Below are positions 34,598 to 45,655 of a DNA stretch of 64,000 nt, one piece after another. A program made the translations under genes and the position numbers. The notes below the pieces were generated by a model. That model saw only the letters and a list, made by a program, of their open reading frames with translations. It did no database searches and was not told the DNA's origin. Within the stretch, counting starts at the first letter, position 1. The number at the start of each line of letters is the position of its first letter. The stretch lies in the NCBI GenBank assembly GCA_003952965.2, contig CM025854.1, forward strand, positions 6,234,725 to 6,298,724. Direction: 5' to 3'. Source of the DNA: Morella rubra. Lineage: Eukaryota > Streptophyta > Magnoliopsida > Fagales > Myricaceae.

Positions 34598-36239
34598 GGG
34601 ATAAATACCAAATTGGTCCCTGTGGTATTCGAGAAAATCGATTTGGTTCCTGTGAAACAAAAATAATGAAATTAGTCCCCACATTGCTTAACTCGTTTAC
34701 CGTTGGCCCACCCACTCCAGTTCGTTAACTCCATTGCCAGAACCTACTCCACGTAAGCTAAAAAATGCCACGTTTATCCAACCTGACCTTGCCACGTCAG
34801 CCCTTGACTCGTCACCAAAAATTACTTCACCTGATTGTTTTTCCTTTCCAGCGTGACCCCACACTTCACTTACTCATCGAGTGGGGACCTCTTTTGAACC
34901 CTAAGCGTTTTGCTGCAAATCCCCAATTCATTTCTTTTCTTTCGAGCATCTTCTTCTATGAAGAAAGCCCTCGTGGTGTCGTTCATCAGGCTCCAAAGAA
35001 ACAGATAGAGGCTTAGAGAGATACATAACGCACGCAAAAGTCATTTTCGTTTTCCTTTTTAGTATATTTTAATTTTTACCAATTCCCTCGCATCATTTTT
35101 GAAACCCGGCGTTGCTTCAAATCTCTCCCCCCTCCTTCGAACTCCAGCTCACACTGCACAAGAAAACTCTAGAACAGAGAGAAAGCTCAGAGAGAAACAG
35201 AGCAAATTGGATCAGCAGAAAACAGAGAGCAATATGGGCAGTAACAGAGAGCTCTTAAACAACGAGACCTCTTATTCTTCTCCTTCTTCTTCTTCTTCAT
35301 TGAGTGAGGCTTTGATCTTCGCTACTGTATGCATCATTGGCCTCCCAATTGACGTGCATGTCAAGGATGGTTCTGTCTATTCTGGACTCCTCCACACTGC
35401 CTGTGTCGAAGATGAATATGGTATATCGTCTAAGCTTGCTTTCCATTCTATTGGCTTTCTGAACTTTTGTTGAATGGGGCCGATTCATTTCTGGATTTTG
35501 ATTTTCTTTAGGAGTTATAGTGGACCCCATTAGAATGCATTTCTTGAAGCAACCTGCACTTTGTTGCAATGCTTGTGCAATATATTGTAAAACTGATCAG
35601 CTACCTGCAAATTGTCCAACAAATTATACAGTCAATGAACCCACTCAATAGCTACTTAACAAAAATGAAACAAAAAGGCAGGATGAGGAACAAATGCATG
35701 TTTCTCACTAACAGCCTGCCATTGCCTCAAAATAATAGGTGACGGGATTAAACACACTTGCAGAAGTTAAAGATGAGCAATAAAATACCATTGATAAGGA
35801 AGGAAAAAAAGACAGACAAGCAGAGACGCTAGGGAACAAAAAGAGAAGCACGAACCTTTTTAGAGGGCAAAACAGAGTGCGTCCATTCCCAGCCTCAAGT
35901 TCTATAGGTTTGGAAGTGGGTATGAGGGTTTGAGAAGTGTGAACCGGAGATGCTTTGGAGAAACGTTTAGTGTTGGTGGGGGAAGGTATTAGGTGGGTCA
36001 GGCGGGATAAGAGGGCCAAGTGGGAGTGTTTTTTGTGACGTGGCAAGGCCAGGTTGGATAAACAAGTGGTATTTTTTAGCTTACGTGGAGTAGGTTCTAG
36101 CAATGGAGGTAACGAACTGGGGTGGGTGGACCAACGACAAACGAGTTAAGGAATATGGGGACTAATTTTATGATTTTTGTTTCACAGGGACCAAATCAAT
36201 TTTCTCGAATGTCACAGTGACCAATTTGGCATTTATCCC
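34598..36239. mobile_element. Pack-MULE (Mutator-like, gene-carrying)
   Basis: Long terminal inverted repeats of about 200 bp: left 34598-34800 begins GGGATAAATACCAAATTGG and right 36035-36239 is its near-complement (ends CCAATTTGGCATTTATCCC). Flanking 9-mers TAAAAAGAA (34589-34597) and TAAAGAAAA (36240-36248) agree at 7 of 9 positions, as expected for a decayed MULE target duplication. No transposase is present. Between the repeats is a captured piece of a cellular gene (5' UTR, exon 1, intron 1, start of exon 2 of an ataxin-2-like gene), the defining feature of a Pack-MULE. Confidence 0.85.
35235..35522 (+). pseudogene. Captured 5' end of an ataxin-2-like (CID3/CID4-type) gene
   Basis: The frame MGSNRELLNNETSYSSPSSS leads into SEALIFATVCIIGLPIDVHV, then KDGSVYSGLLHTACVEDEYG, the start of the LSm domain of plant ataxin-2-like / PABP-interacting CID proteins. 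Exon 1 ends at 35420 before a GTATAT donor. A TTTCTTTAG acceptor at 35511 is followed by bases that continue ...YG-VIV in phase, so exon 1, intron 1 and about 10 bp of exon 2 were captured with the intron retained. A plausible native 5' UTR (35100-35234) came along. The remaining LSm, LsmAD and PAM2 regions are absent. Unspliced translation stops at about 35473. It could be transcribed from its carried promoter but could not encode a functional ataxin-2. Confidence 0.8.
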
Positions 36240-38380
36240 TAAAGAAAAAGTTCAGTACACCGTAATCATAATAGTGAATGTGTATCTGAAGGACAAAAGT
36301 GGAGCAATGACATACTTTTCAACAACATCATGCACAAGGACTAGAATACTTGCGTATATTACAAATATTGTAATCCAAAATTGTTCACGATTTGGATAAT
36401 TCAAGAATTATGGGGACTTAATAAGTATACAAAACACTGTCCGAACGGCTCCCATCTATGTCCAGATGGAGATTGTTGAAGAACAAAATCTTTCCAAAAT
36501 CGCACACGAGCGAAAGCGAAAATCAACTAAACAAACAACCAAATCACAAACACTTTAGTATATTCACACCATAATTAACTCCAAACTCTAGCACAATACT
36601 ATTATAAGCAAAATACTCAAAAATAACTAAGAGAACCTAAAATAATCAATGCTTTTCATTGAAAACCCAATAAAAACCCGTACCCACGTACCATAAATGC
36701 AATGGGATTCAAAATTCTCCTTAATCTTCTCAGTCTCCAGCTATTTCCTATAATACAATAATTAGCAGAAAAACATTAGCATCATAAGAACGAAAATGAA
36801 AATCCAAAAAAGACTCGTTCATGTCCAAACCCCCAAACCAAAAACCAGTTGTCAGTAATGCTCTCTAATATCTCAAAAACCATTGGAAATTGCACAATCG
36901 ATGACAAAATTAATACGTCACAAATTTTTGATAGGTGGTGTTCGTCACCTAAAAAATGTCTGAACATTTATTAATTATGTCCAGACGTACTTAACGTTCC
37001 ACAGACTGCACCGGCCAGTAGCTCCAGTGACAAAGTTTCAATTTCTTCACTGAAGTGTGTTGTTTAGTGACACATTTCAATTTGTCATGACTCAAAATTT
37101 TTGTTACTAAAAACTAAAATTCTTGTAGTGATTGATGATCCTCAATAAATGAGTCTTGATTTTACCCTTTGATTAAGCCATAAATTAGGGACTTGTCTCT
37201 CTTGTGCAATCTCTCTCCCATTTGTTTCAACCCAAATATTTATAGGAATTCTTTTCTTATAATCTAGAAAACTTAAGGCGTTTAAATTGGGTTTGGTTTT
37301 GACTTGGTGTACTATATGGATGAACACACTAGATAAAGACAAATATTAAACAAACAAACCCATTTGCTCCATTATTAGATTAAAAAATTATATGAGACTT
37401 TGAAATTAGGTTTGGTGATGTTTCTATCATGCCTACGTGCTCATCACCTAACACAATTTGAAAGCCTTATATAATTTGTTAATCAAATAATGGAGCATAT
37501 GCTTTGTTTGTTTATATTTGTCTTTATTTACTGTGTTCATCCTTATCCTAGCCCCCTTTGCTTCGCATGAAAGTTGAGGGTGAAATTTCTTATTAAAATC
37601 AACGTAGATTAGTGACTTGGTATGTTAAAGGCTTTAATATCATCTTGGGTGAAGAAAAAATTTGTCACCACAAGCTATCATTTTGTCAACAAAGGTTTTG
37701 GGTGAAAAATATGGGCTATGTTTGAGAGTTACTTTCAAGGTTACTTTTTGATTTTGATTCCAAAACATGTTTCGAATTGATTTTTATTGGAGTTCGTAAA
37801 AATAGATCTATAGGCTTAAAATTAGTTTGGAAAGTGTTTTGCATTATATATATATTTATTAGAGTTTGTGAAAAGTTAATAAATATTTATATTTTATTGA
37901 AATTCATGAAAAGTTAGACAAATATGATTATATAATTTACACTTTAGTGCATTCGTGAATTGGGATATAAGTCATCGCTTATGTAAATAATTTTTGGACC
38001 TACCTAGTTGCAAATGCTCGAACTCACTTGTTGTATATTCTCACCGAATTAAGGAGGCGATTCCATTGGCTATACTACTCGTGCTTGTCCTGGGCCTAAT
38101 ATCTGCCAAGCATCACTATTGCGCATCAGTGTGGGCATCAGTGTTCTTATAGTGACTTAGATTAGGTGCACTTTTTTTTTTTTGAATTCCCGATTATTGC
38201 AGTTTCCATTTCGCCAAAACTTTGCCACCTGCCAAAATTTTAAAAATTCATGTTGGTCAAAACTTGTCGCAATTGAGTATCGAAATTGTCCAGATGCAAG
38301 AATCACGTCAAATAATTCACATTTGTGGCCTTTGCTACAATGTTAACATGCCTTATAAGTTCACTTTACTAAAAAAAAAT
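36240..38380. other. Repeat-derived spacer with CACTA-like end
   Basis: About 36430-37130 is a short relative of the 20.6-24.9 kb block (GTCCGAACGG, GTCCAGATGG and GTCCAGACG motifs) and ends TTCTTGTAGTG at about 37120-37130. 37310-37460 contains an inverted pair around AAACAAACAAACCCAT/GGGTTTGTTTG-like units. 37500-37700 is a paralogue of 48.85-49.01 kb. No gene is recognised. Confidence 0.5.
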
Positions 38381-38694
38381 TCCCTTGGATCTCTGCTTTT
38401 AGATCCTCTTTGCGGTTTTCAATGTGAATTTTAGTGTATAGATATATAGAAGGGAGACACAAATAACTTGCAAATAATATATTAAAGATAATAAAACATA
38501 TATTATTCGAAATAATCATATAAGAAACTATTCGAATTGTGAGTTTATTGAATTGTTTCATCAACATTGTTGGGTCAAAATCCCCTTTTGACTCTGCACT
38601 GGGTATTCCACTATTATTAAGGAACATAATACTGATTAGTGAACAATAACGAAAATGTTCCTTCATATTTATATATATAGAGAATACAATTCAC

Positions 38695-38742
38695 ATGGAT
38701 ATAGTAAGTCTGACTTGGGCTGCTTTATTGGTAGTCTTTACA
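38695..38742 (+). pseudogene. petN: petN fragment (plastid-derived)
   Basis: ATG at 38695 followed by codons for MDIVSLTWAALLVVFT, matching the first 16 codons of cytochrome b6f subunit PetN (plastid MDIVSLAWAALMVVFT) with two changes. The match stops abruptly at 38742, where sequence switches to rps11. The transmembrane C-terminal half is missing, so it is not functional. Confidence 0.85.
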
Positions 38743-38963
38743 ATATTATATACCACTTCTACTAATCGCTCTTAATGCCGCATCTCTTCCGAGACCGGAG
38801 CCTTTTATCATGACTTATGCTCGTTGCATACCTTGATCCACTACTGTCTGAATAGCATTTCTTACTGTGGTTTAGGCAGCAAAGGGTGTCCAACACGCGC
38901 ACTCTTACGTAAACCAATATGCCCATTCCGACGTGAACCAATTCTTGGTATAGGTTTTGCCAT
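38743..38963 (-). pseudogene. rps11: rps11 fragment with internal deletion (plastid-derived)
   Basis: The minus strand starts at 38963 with MAKPIPRIGSRRNGHIG as in plastid ribosomal protein uS11, then jumps after RKSAR to the TRRGTPFAAQTAAGNAIR region (now HPLLPKPQ-stop-EMLFRQ in this frame). It continues through VDQGMQRA-stop-VMIKG and LGRDAALRAIS. About 40 internal codons are deleted, with in-frame stops and a lost C-terminus. A relic. Confidence 0.85.
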
Positions 38964-39083
38964 GTCTTATCATCTAATAAATATAAGTAAGAGATATATG
39001 GATATATCCATTTTATGTCAAAACGGATCTTTTTTTTTTATTATTTGTATATCAGTTCCCTTAGAAAGTCTATTTTATTTTAG

Positions 39084-39197
39084 AAAGATTATCATTGTCT
39101 TTGTTTATGTCTTGGGTTGGAACAAATTACTCGTCCTCATCTACAGATCAAACAACATTTTGTCACAAATTTTACGAATAGGGGCCCTTATTTTCAT
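39084..39197 (-). pseudogene. rpl36: rpl36 fragment (plastid-derived)
   Basis: The minus strand from 39197 begins MKIRAPIRKICDKMLFDL with a stop, then a shifted remainder matching the bL36 zinc-ribbon region (CSNPRHKQ equivalent lies in NLFQPKT-type frame). It sits about 120 bp upstream of rps11, the plastid operon arrangement. Nonfunctional. Confidence 0.7.
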
Positions 39198-39386
39198 ATT
39201 TATCATTCATTAACTTAATTTCTAATTTTTTAATTGGAAGAAAATAATTTCTTGATATTTTTAACTTTCGAATTGAAAAGAATATTGAAGTTGAAAAAGA
39301 AAAAATAAACTAATTCAGAGTCTATAAATTATATATCCTTTGGTTAAATCATAACAACTTATTTTAATTTTCGCACATGGCTCGCA

Positions 39387-40514
39387 TGTTAGGATCCCCG
39401 GTCAAGGACTCAAAAACAATCACCAGCTCCTCCACGCGATCCGCTCCAACACCACAATCGATCCTCCCGAACCGTTTCCAGTAACACACGAGCGTGGTAA
39501 ATAGGATCTAACACACAAGAAATGAAGAATACCTCACTGTTATTACGAAAAACGTGGTCTAAGGATTATTAGTCCTTCGAACCACAAGAACACTCGTACA
39601 AGGGTTATTAGCCCAAGCACGCCCAACTCAAGAGGTTATTAGCCCCAAGTCTACTGGCATAAACGTGTCTATGCCTGGCCAACACTCACAAGCTCTCTAA
39701 GCTTACAAAACACAACTCTCTGAATGAATGACTACTAATGCTCCTGAGGGTGCTTATATAGGCATCCTCAGGAGCTTACAAAATCCTACCAACCCAATCA
39801 AATCTCCAAGATTCTAAGGAAACAATTCCTAGAATCAAGGAGATTTGACGATACATGCCTAAAACAACTCAACTGAAAAGGAAAACTAATCTTCTAGAGT
39901 TTAGAAGAAATATCCTAAATCTAGAAGATATGATTTATTCAATCACTCACTACAAGGAAATCAATCTCTGAAGATATCTCCATAAAGCACTTGATCTCGC
40001 CGTCGTCTCTGCCCTACACGGTGGCGCCGCCGCCATTCTCCTCCATGGGTGGTGATGCTCCTCGACTCCCCAGGCCATGCTCATCACATCCCGCCGGTCA
40101 CCGCTAAGGGTGGTGGTGTTCCGCCGCCGGTGGTGGCTGCTGTGGGTAGCCACTCTTGATCATCTGCTGCTGGTTGGCTTGGCTGGTGGCCAAGGTCTTG
40201 CTGTGGCACTATGTCAAGGCAAGTCTCGGCGCTGGCCATGGGCTTGCCATGGCATGTCTGCGGCTGGCTGGCATGCCAGCATGGGCATTGCTGGGCTGTC
40301 ATGACTTGTCAGGGGTGTTGGTGCGCCTCGCTTGCGCACGCGCTGATGCCATGGCATGTCTGTGGTGCTTTGGCCGCGCGCTATGGGTGTGTCATGTGCT
40401 CCTGCCATGCGCGCTGTGGGCATGTCAGCCCCATGGTGTCACTGCGCCGCATCTCGCAACTTATCCTCCCACTCGTGGCCGTGTAGGCCATGGTCTTCAC
40501 TTGGGATCCTTTCA
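39387..40514 (-). repeat. 3' LTR of Gypsy element
   Basis: 1,128 bp. Plus-strand ends TGTTAGGATCCCCGG and TTGGGATCCTTTCA. It aligns with 45656-46819 with small indels, for example AATCAAATCTCCAAG here against a longer AATCAATCAAATCTAAATAA version there. Confidence 0.9.
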
Positions 40515-43500
40515 TTCCCCCTTCCATGAAGTGTACCCTTGTCCTCAAGGGTAAAATTTGGGAACCTTAAGGCTATGTCATCATAATCCTCCCAAGTTGC
40601 TTCCCCTCTAGGTAGCCCACTCCACTGAACCAATACTTTCCAGATCTTCCTTCTAATCCTCCCCGTGGCACCATCTTGTATTCAAGAATCTTTGCGGGTT
40701 GTAGTAGCATTCTTCCTTCCTCATCGAAGGAAGGCAATTCCTCTACAATCAGCTAGGATCCCCAACTCGTCTCTTGAGGAGAGACACATGAAACACCGGG
40801 TGAAGTCTTGAGGTTGGTGGTAATTCCAACCGATATGCAACTACTCCAACACGGGCAGCCACCTTAAATGGCCCATAGTACCTCTTCTCAAGCTTGTGCT
40901 TGCCTTTCTCTTCATTGTCTTTTGGCCATATGGTTGAAGCTTCAAGTACACAAGTCCCCGGGCTCAAATTCTTCTAGTCTTCTCCCTTTGTCATAATATT
41001 TCTTCATGCTCGATTGAGCCTTCTTAAGCTCTCTTTTCACCTTAGCTAGGATCTCATCTCTAGTGATCAAGGCTTCCTCCACCTCTGCATTCTTAGCCGT
41101 GCCCTTCTCATAAGTACCAAAGTAGGAGGCTTCCTCCCATACACAACTTCAAATGGGCTAAGTGTGATGGAAGAGTGGTACGTTGTATTATACCAATACT
41201 CCGCCCATGACATGTATTCCATCCACCTTGCTTGCTCATCGTGGCAATAGCATCGCAAGTATTGCTCTAACGTACGGTTGACCACCTCGTTTGGCCATCG
41301 GTCTGCGGATGGTATGAAGAACTTGTCTTCATTTTGCTCCCTTGTAGTGCAAACACTTCCTTCCAAAGGAGCTCATGAACACCCGATCCCGGTCCGTCAC
41401 TATGGTTCTAGGGAAACCATGGAGCTTCACCACGTTATCCACAAAGGCCTTAGCCACACTCTTCATAGTAAATGGGTGCTTAAGGGGTATGAAGTGAGCA
41501 TACTTACTTAAGCGATCGACCACCACTAAGATCACTTCGTACCCTTGACTTGTGGGCAAGCCCTCCACAAAATCCATGGACAAGTCTTCCCATATAGCTT
41601 CCGGTATGGGCAAGGGCTGCAAGAGACCCGTAGGGGCCCTCGTATCATGTTTGGCCTTTTGACATACGTCACATTCAGCCACCCACTTCTTCACGCTCTC
41701 TTTAGGCCCTCCCAATAGAAGAAATGCTTGACCCTCATATAGGTCCTAAGCCACCCCGAATGACCACCTTCTTTGCTATGGTGGAAGTGAGTGAGAATCT
41801 CCTTCCTCAAGTTTGGCACGTCGGGCACATAGACATAGGACTTGTAGTAGATAAGCCCATCCGCAATTTGAATCCGGTCACCCCATCACATGGGCTCTCA
41901 AGCTTCTCTATGATCTCTTGAGACCTCGCATCCAACTCCACGGCCTCTCTAAGCTTGTCCATATCCTCCATTCAGCTCCACTCAAGGCACTAAGTTCGGC
42001 CTCATCTTCATAAAGAGTCCACATCATTGGACTTCCCTCCTTCCTTGATAAAGCATCAGCCACTTTATTCTCCTTGCCGGGCTGATATACAATGTCATAC
42101 TCGAATCCCAAAAGCTTCACAAGAAACTTTTGTTGCTCGGCGTCACGATCTTTTGCTCTAGCAAGTGTCTTAATGCTTGTTGATCGGTCACGATAGTGAA
42201 CTTTCTTCCCAAGAGGTAAGGTCTCCACACCTTCACCGCATGCACGACCGCCAACATTTCTCTTGCATAAGTGCTCCATGCCTTCTTCATTGGCCCTAAG
42301 GCCTTGGAGATATAAGCAATGGGCCTCCTTTCTTGAGCTAGCACCGCCCCAATCCCTTCTCCACTTGCATCAATATACACTTCAAATGGTTTCTTGAAGT
42401 CGGCAAGGCCAAGACGGGTGTCTTGGTCATGGCTCTCTTCAAGTCCTCGAAATCTCTCCTTCCATCTTCGGTCCACTCAAAGCCCCCTTTTTCAGCATAG
42501 AGTAAGTGGCTTGGCTATCAATCCATAGCCTTGCACGAACCTTCGATAGTAGCCCGTCAAACCAAGGAATCCTCGCAAGGCCGACACATCCTTGGGTAAG
42601 GGCCAATCCACCATAGCTTCCACCTTTCGCTGGTCCACCTTCACTCCTTGGCCCGAGATGATGTGGCCAAGGTACTCCAGCTCTTCTTGCATAAAGGCAC
42701 ATTTGGAAGCCTTGATGAAGAAGTGGTGCTCCTTCAAGATCACAACACTCGCTCCAATTGCTCCAAGTGTTCCTCCACACTCTTCGAGTACACCAAGATG
42801 TCATCGAAGAACACCAATACAAACTTTCTCAAGAACGGCTTGAATATGGCATTCATAGCCGCTTGGAAAGGTCGAGGGGCATTACACAGCCCAAAAGGCA
42901 TCACTAGGTACTCATAATGGCCGGAATGAGTCCTAAATGCCGTCTTGTGGGTGTCTTCCTCCTTCATCCGGATTTGATGGTATCCGGCCCTTAAATCTAG
43001 CTTGGTGAACACATGAGCCCCATGCAACTCATCAAGCATCTCATCCACCGTAGGTATGGGAAATCTATCCCTCACCGTTGCTTCATTCAGTGCTCGGTAG
43101 TCGGTGCAAAAGCGCCAACTTCCATCTTTCTTCCTCACAAGCAACACGGCGATGAAAAGGGACTAGTGCTTGGTCGAATCAAGCCACTAGCCAACATCTC
43201 CTCCACTTGTCTTTCGATCTCACCCTTTTGAAAATGAGCATACCGGTATGGTGGCACATTCACCGGCTTACTCGCATCTTTCAACACAATGCGATGATCA
43301 AATTCTCTACTTGGTGGCAATGAGGTAGGTACCTCCAATACTTCCTTGTGTCTTTCCAAAATCCGTCCTCACACCTTGGGGCAGCTCCTCATTCCATCAC
43401 TATGCTTCTCTTCTTGCTCTTCATCTCCTCGGTTTTGGCCCATCACTATGGCGAAGCAATGAGCCCCACCCTTGCATAGCTTCTCGAACATATTGGCCTC

Positions 43501-43870
43501 GCAAGGCCTTGGCTCTTTTGATGCTAGAGCTGTCCACGTCCTCTTCTTCCCTCCAAGCTTGAACTCCATAGTCATCTTCTCGTAGTCGTGACAACCTTTG
43601 CCAATGCCTCTTAGCCATGCATTGCCCAAGACCACATCTAGCCCCACCAAAGAGAGTACATGAAGATCAGCCGCTATACGGACGCCTTGGACATTCATCT
43701 TCACGGTTCTCACTACCATCTCGCATCTTAGCTTTTCACCATTTGCCACCTTCACATCGAATGGTCTACTTCTTCTCCATGCAATCCCACCTTAGAAAGG
43801 ATGCGGGAATTGATGAAGTTGTGGGTAGACCCACTATCCACCAATAATGTTACTTCATGCTTACCAACCC
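40439..43870 (-). pseudogene. Gypsy pol: protease, RT, RNase H, integrase, chromodomain
   Basis: The minus strand shows, in order: an aspartic protease DSGSTHNFI motif (about 43815-43845); RT with [29 protein letters not shown] and the catalytic [11 protein letters not shown] box (43147-42740); the connection region EYLGHIISGQGV; RNase H IDASGEGIGAVLAQE with VTDQQALRHLL (42476-42117); and integrase with the catalytic Asp in SMDFVEGLP, Asp in VTDRDRVF and Glu in NEVVNRTLEQYL (41715-41067). The C-terminus has [13 protein letters not shown] and a chromodomain (VQWSGLPRGEATWED, 40633 onward) whose frame runs into the 3' LTR. Frame changes near 43140, 42740, 41360 and 40650 inactivate it. Confidence 0.9.
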
Positions 43871-44019
43871 AAGCCATAAGTCGCATGGTTGAGGGCTTTT
43901 GTACCCGGACATGGCATTGAGGCTCAACTCGGCCTCCTCACTTTCCTCATCGCTAGAGGACTCCTCATGCCCGTGCTCTTCCTCACTTGTCTCCCCCACA
44001 TGCTCCTCCTCTACCTCGA

Positions 44020-45304
44020 TCATACACATGACCTTGGCTTTCTTGCATTGGTGATCCGGCTCCACTTTTCACCACATTTGAAGCATAAGCCCTTCTTAAT
44101 GTATTCATCAAGCTCCTCACGACTAAGCTTCTTGACTTCCTTCCCTTTGCTCCTTGAATCTCCCGTAGTCACCTCCTTTCCCTTCCAAGACCCCGTGGAA
44201 TACAAGGGTTTAGAAACCTTGTTAGCCACTTGGTCCTTGACATGTCTTTTCTCGAAATGATGACTTCTTCAAGGATTTCAGCCATCCTCATTGCTTCTTG
44301 CAGCCTAGTGGGCTGCTTCAACTTGAGCTCCTTGGCAATCCATGGCTTTAGCCCATCCACAAAAGTGCCGATAAGTGCCTCCTCAGACCAACCCCTCACC
44401 AAGGTTTGGAGTTGTCGAAATTCCTCCACATACACATGCACCTTGCCTTCTTGCTTGAGCTTAGCTAGTTGGCCATGATGGTTGATAATGGGCGAAGGGC
44501 CCAAATTGCATAAGCAGCTCCCTCTCGAATGCCGTCCACCCGAGCCTTCTTCCTTCCTTCTCATATTGGGCCCGAATCCATCTCCACCATTTGCTTGCCT
44601 TCCCATCAAGGAAGAAACATGCGTGGCTACTCTCTCCGCCCTTGGTACTTCATAGACATGAAAATAGTGGTCCGCCTTATCGAGCCACTCATGAGGGTCA
44701 CCACCATTGAACTTAGGGAAGTCAATCTTTGGTCTTCTTGGTCCTCGGTTGTTAAACCGATTTCCATCATCATTTTCATAGTCACCTCCACGTAATGTGG
44801 CCTTCTAGGTCCTCGGTGGTTAAACCGATTTCCTTCATCTTCATCATAGTAGTTGTGGCCTTTTTGCGGTCTCTCATGTCTTCTAGCATCTCCATGGATC
44901 CAGCCATAGGGCATTTCCTCCCCATACCGACTCCCACCGAATCTTTCCTCCGTCCTTGCATGGTCATCAACATCATGGTCGGACTCCTCCTCTCGCAGCC
45001 ACCTCTCCACTACCTCGTGCTCATTCTCCACACGTCCAGCCAAACTAAGAGGTCTAGGCTCTCCCCTTGTGGACTCGAAAATGTGAGTTTCTCTCCCATC
45101 AACAGGCTGCTCCTCTTCCACCCTTGGGGGTTGTAAGCGGTTGCCCCCATTCGGTTCTCCTCCAAGTCTTGCCAATATTGCTTGCAAGTCTTGTCTCATG
45201 CCTTCCACCGCCTTCATGTTCTCCTCCGTAGCATTAGTGACTGAAGTGATGGCTCCTTGCATGTGAGCCATGCTAGTAGTAGTCTCTGCCATCTTCTCCT
45301 TCAT
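44020..45304 (-). pseudogene. Gypsy gag-like region
   Basis: The minus strand starts MKEKMAETTTSMAHMQ, then an acidic/arginine-rich linker, then a frame change near 44620. The retrotransposon gag core follows (QLAKLKQEGKVHVYVEEFRQ, then WIAKELKLKQPTRLQEAM). After another frame change comes a CCHC knuckle (CFKCGEKW...DHQCKKAK, about 44040-44085). At least three frame changes, so it is not translatable as one protein. Confidence 0.8.
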
Positions 45305-45655
45305 CCAAAGAGGGATGACTCCAAAGCTTCAAAGCGGTCTCGGTTGGATGGAAAAGTACTTGATCCGGTCTCCATTGGAATATGGGCTGCAACAATAAGT
45401 CCAACCTTGGGTTCTCTCCAAAAGAAGATCGAACCCCTCCTCCACCAAGAACGTAACAAGAACAAACTAATTCCAATCTTGGGTTCTCTCCAAAATGAAG
45501 ATCGAACCCCACCTCAAATAATATTTTCCACCAAGAACAAACAACTTCCAACTACAACAATTCCAACAAAGAGAATCAAAGTAAGGTTTGCTCGTGTTTA
45601 CCTCACTTGAAGTGTAGAGATCTTCAAGCAACTCCTCTCAATGAAAGCACCAATT

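Larger units (their letters stand above)
38660..39386. other. Nuclear insertion of plastid DNA (NUPT), mosaic
   Basis: Contains diverged plastid genes in native relative spacing for rps11-rpl36 but joined to petN, which is far away in usual plastomes. The left limit is uncertain: some plastid-like sequence before petN is likely. It ends at or just before the Gypsy LTR starting 39387. Confidence 0.85.

Noticed and set aside
35708..36103. 131-aa minus-strand frame in the Pack-MULE
   Set aside because: It runs into the terminal inverted repeat, has no domain and is composed of low-complexity Ser/Leu/Pro.
40077..40554. Long GC-rich frames on the plus strand, repeated at 46336-47063
   Set aside because: Both lie inside the two LTRs of the Gypsy element and are simply the same LTR sequence. 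No protein family.
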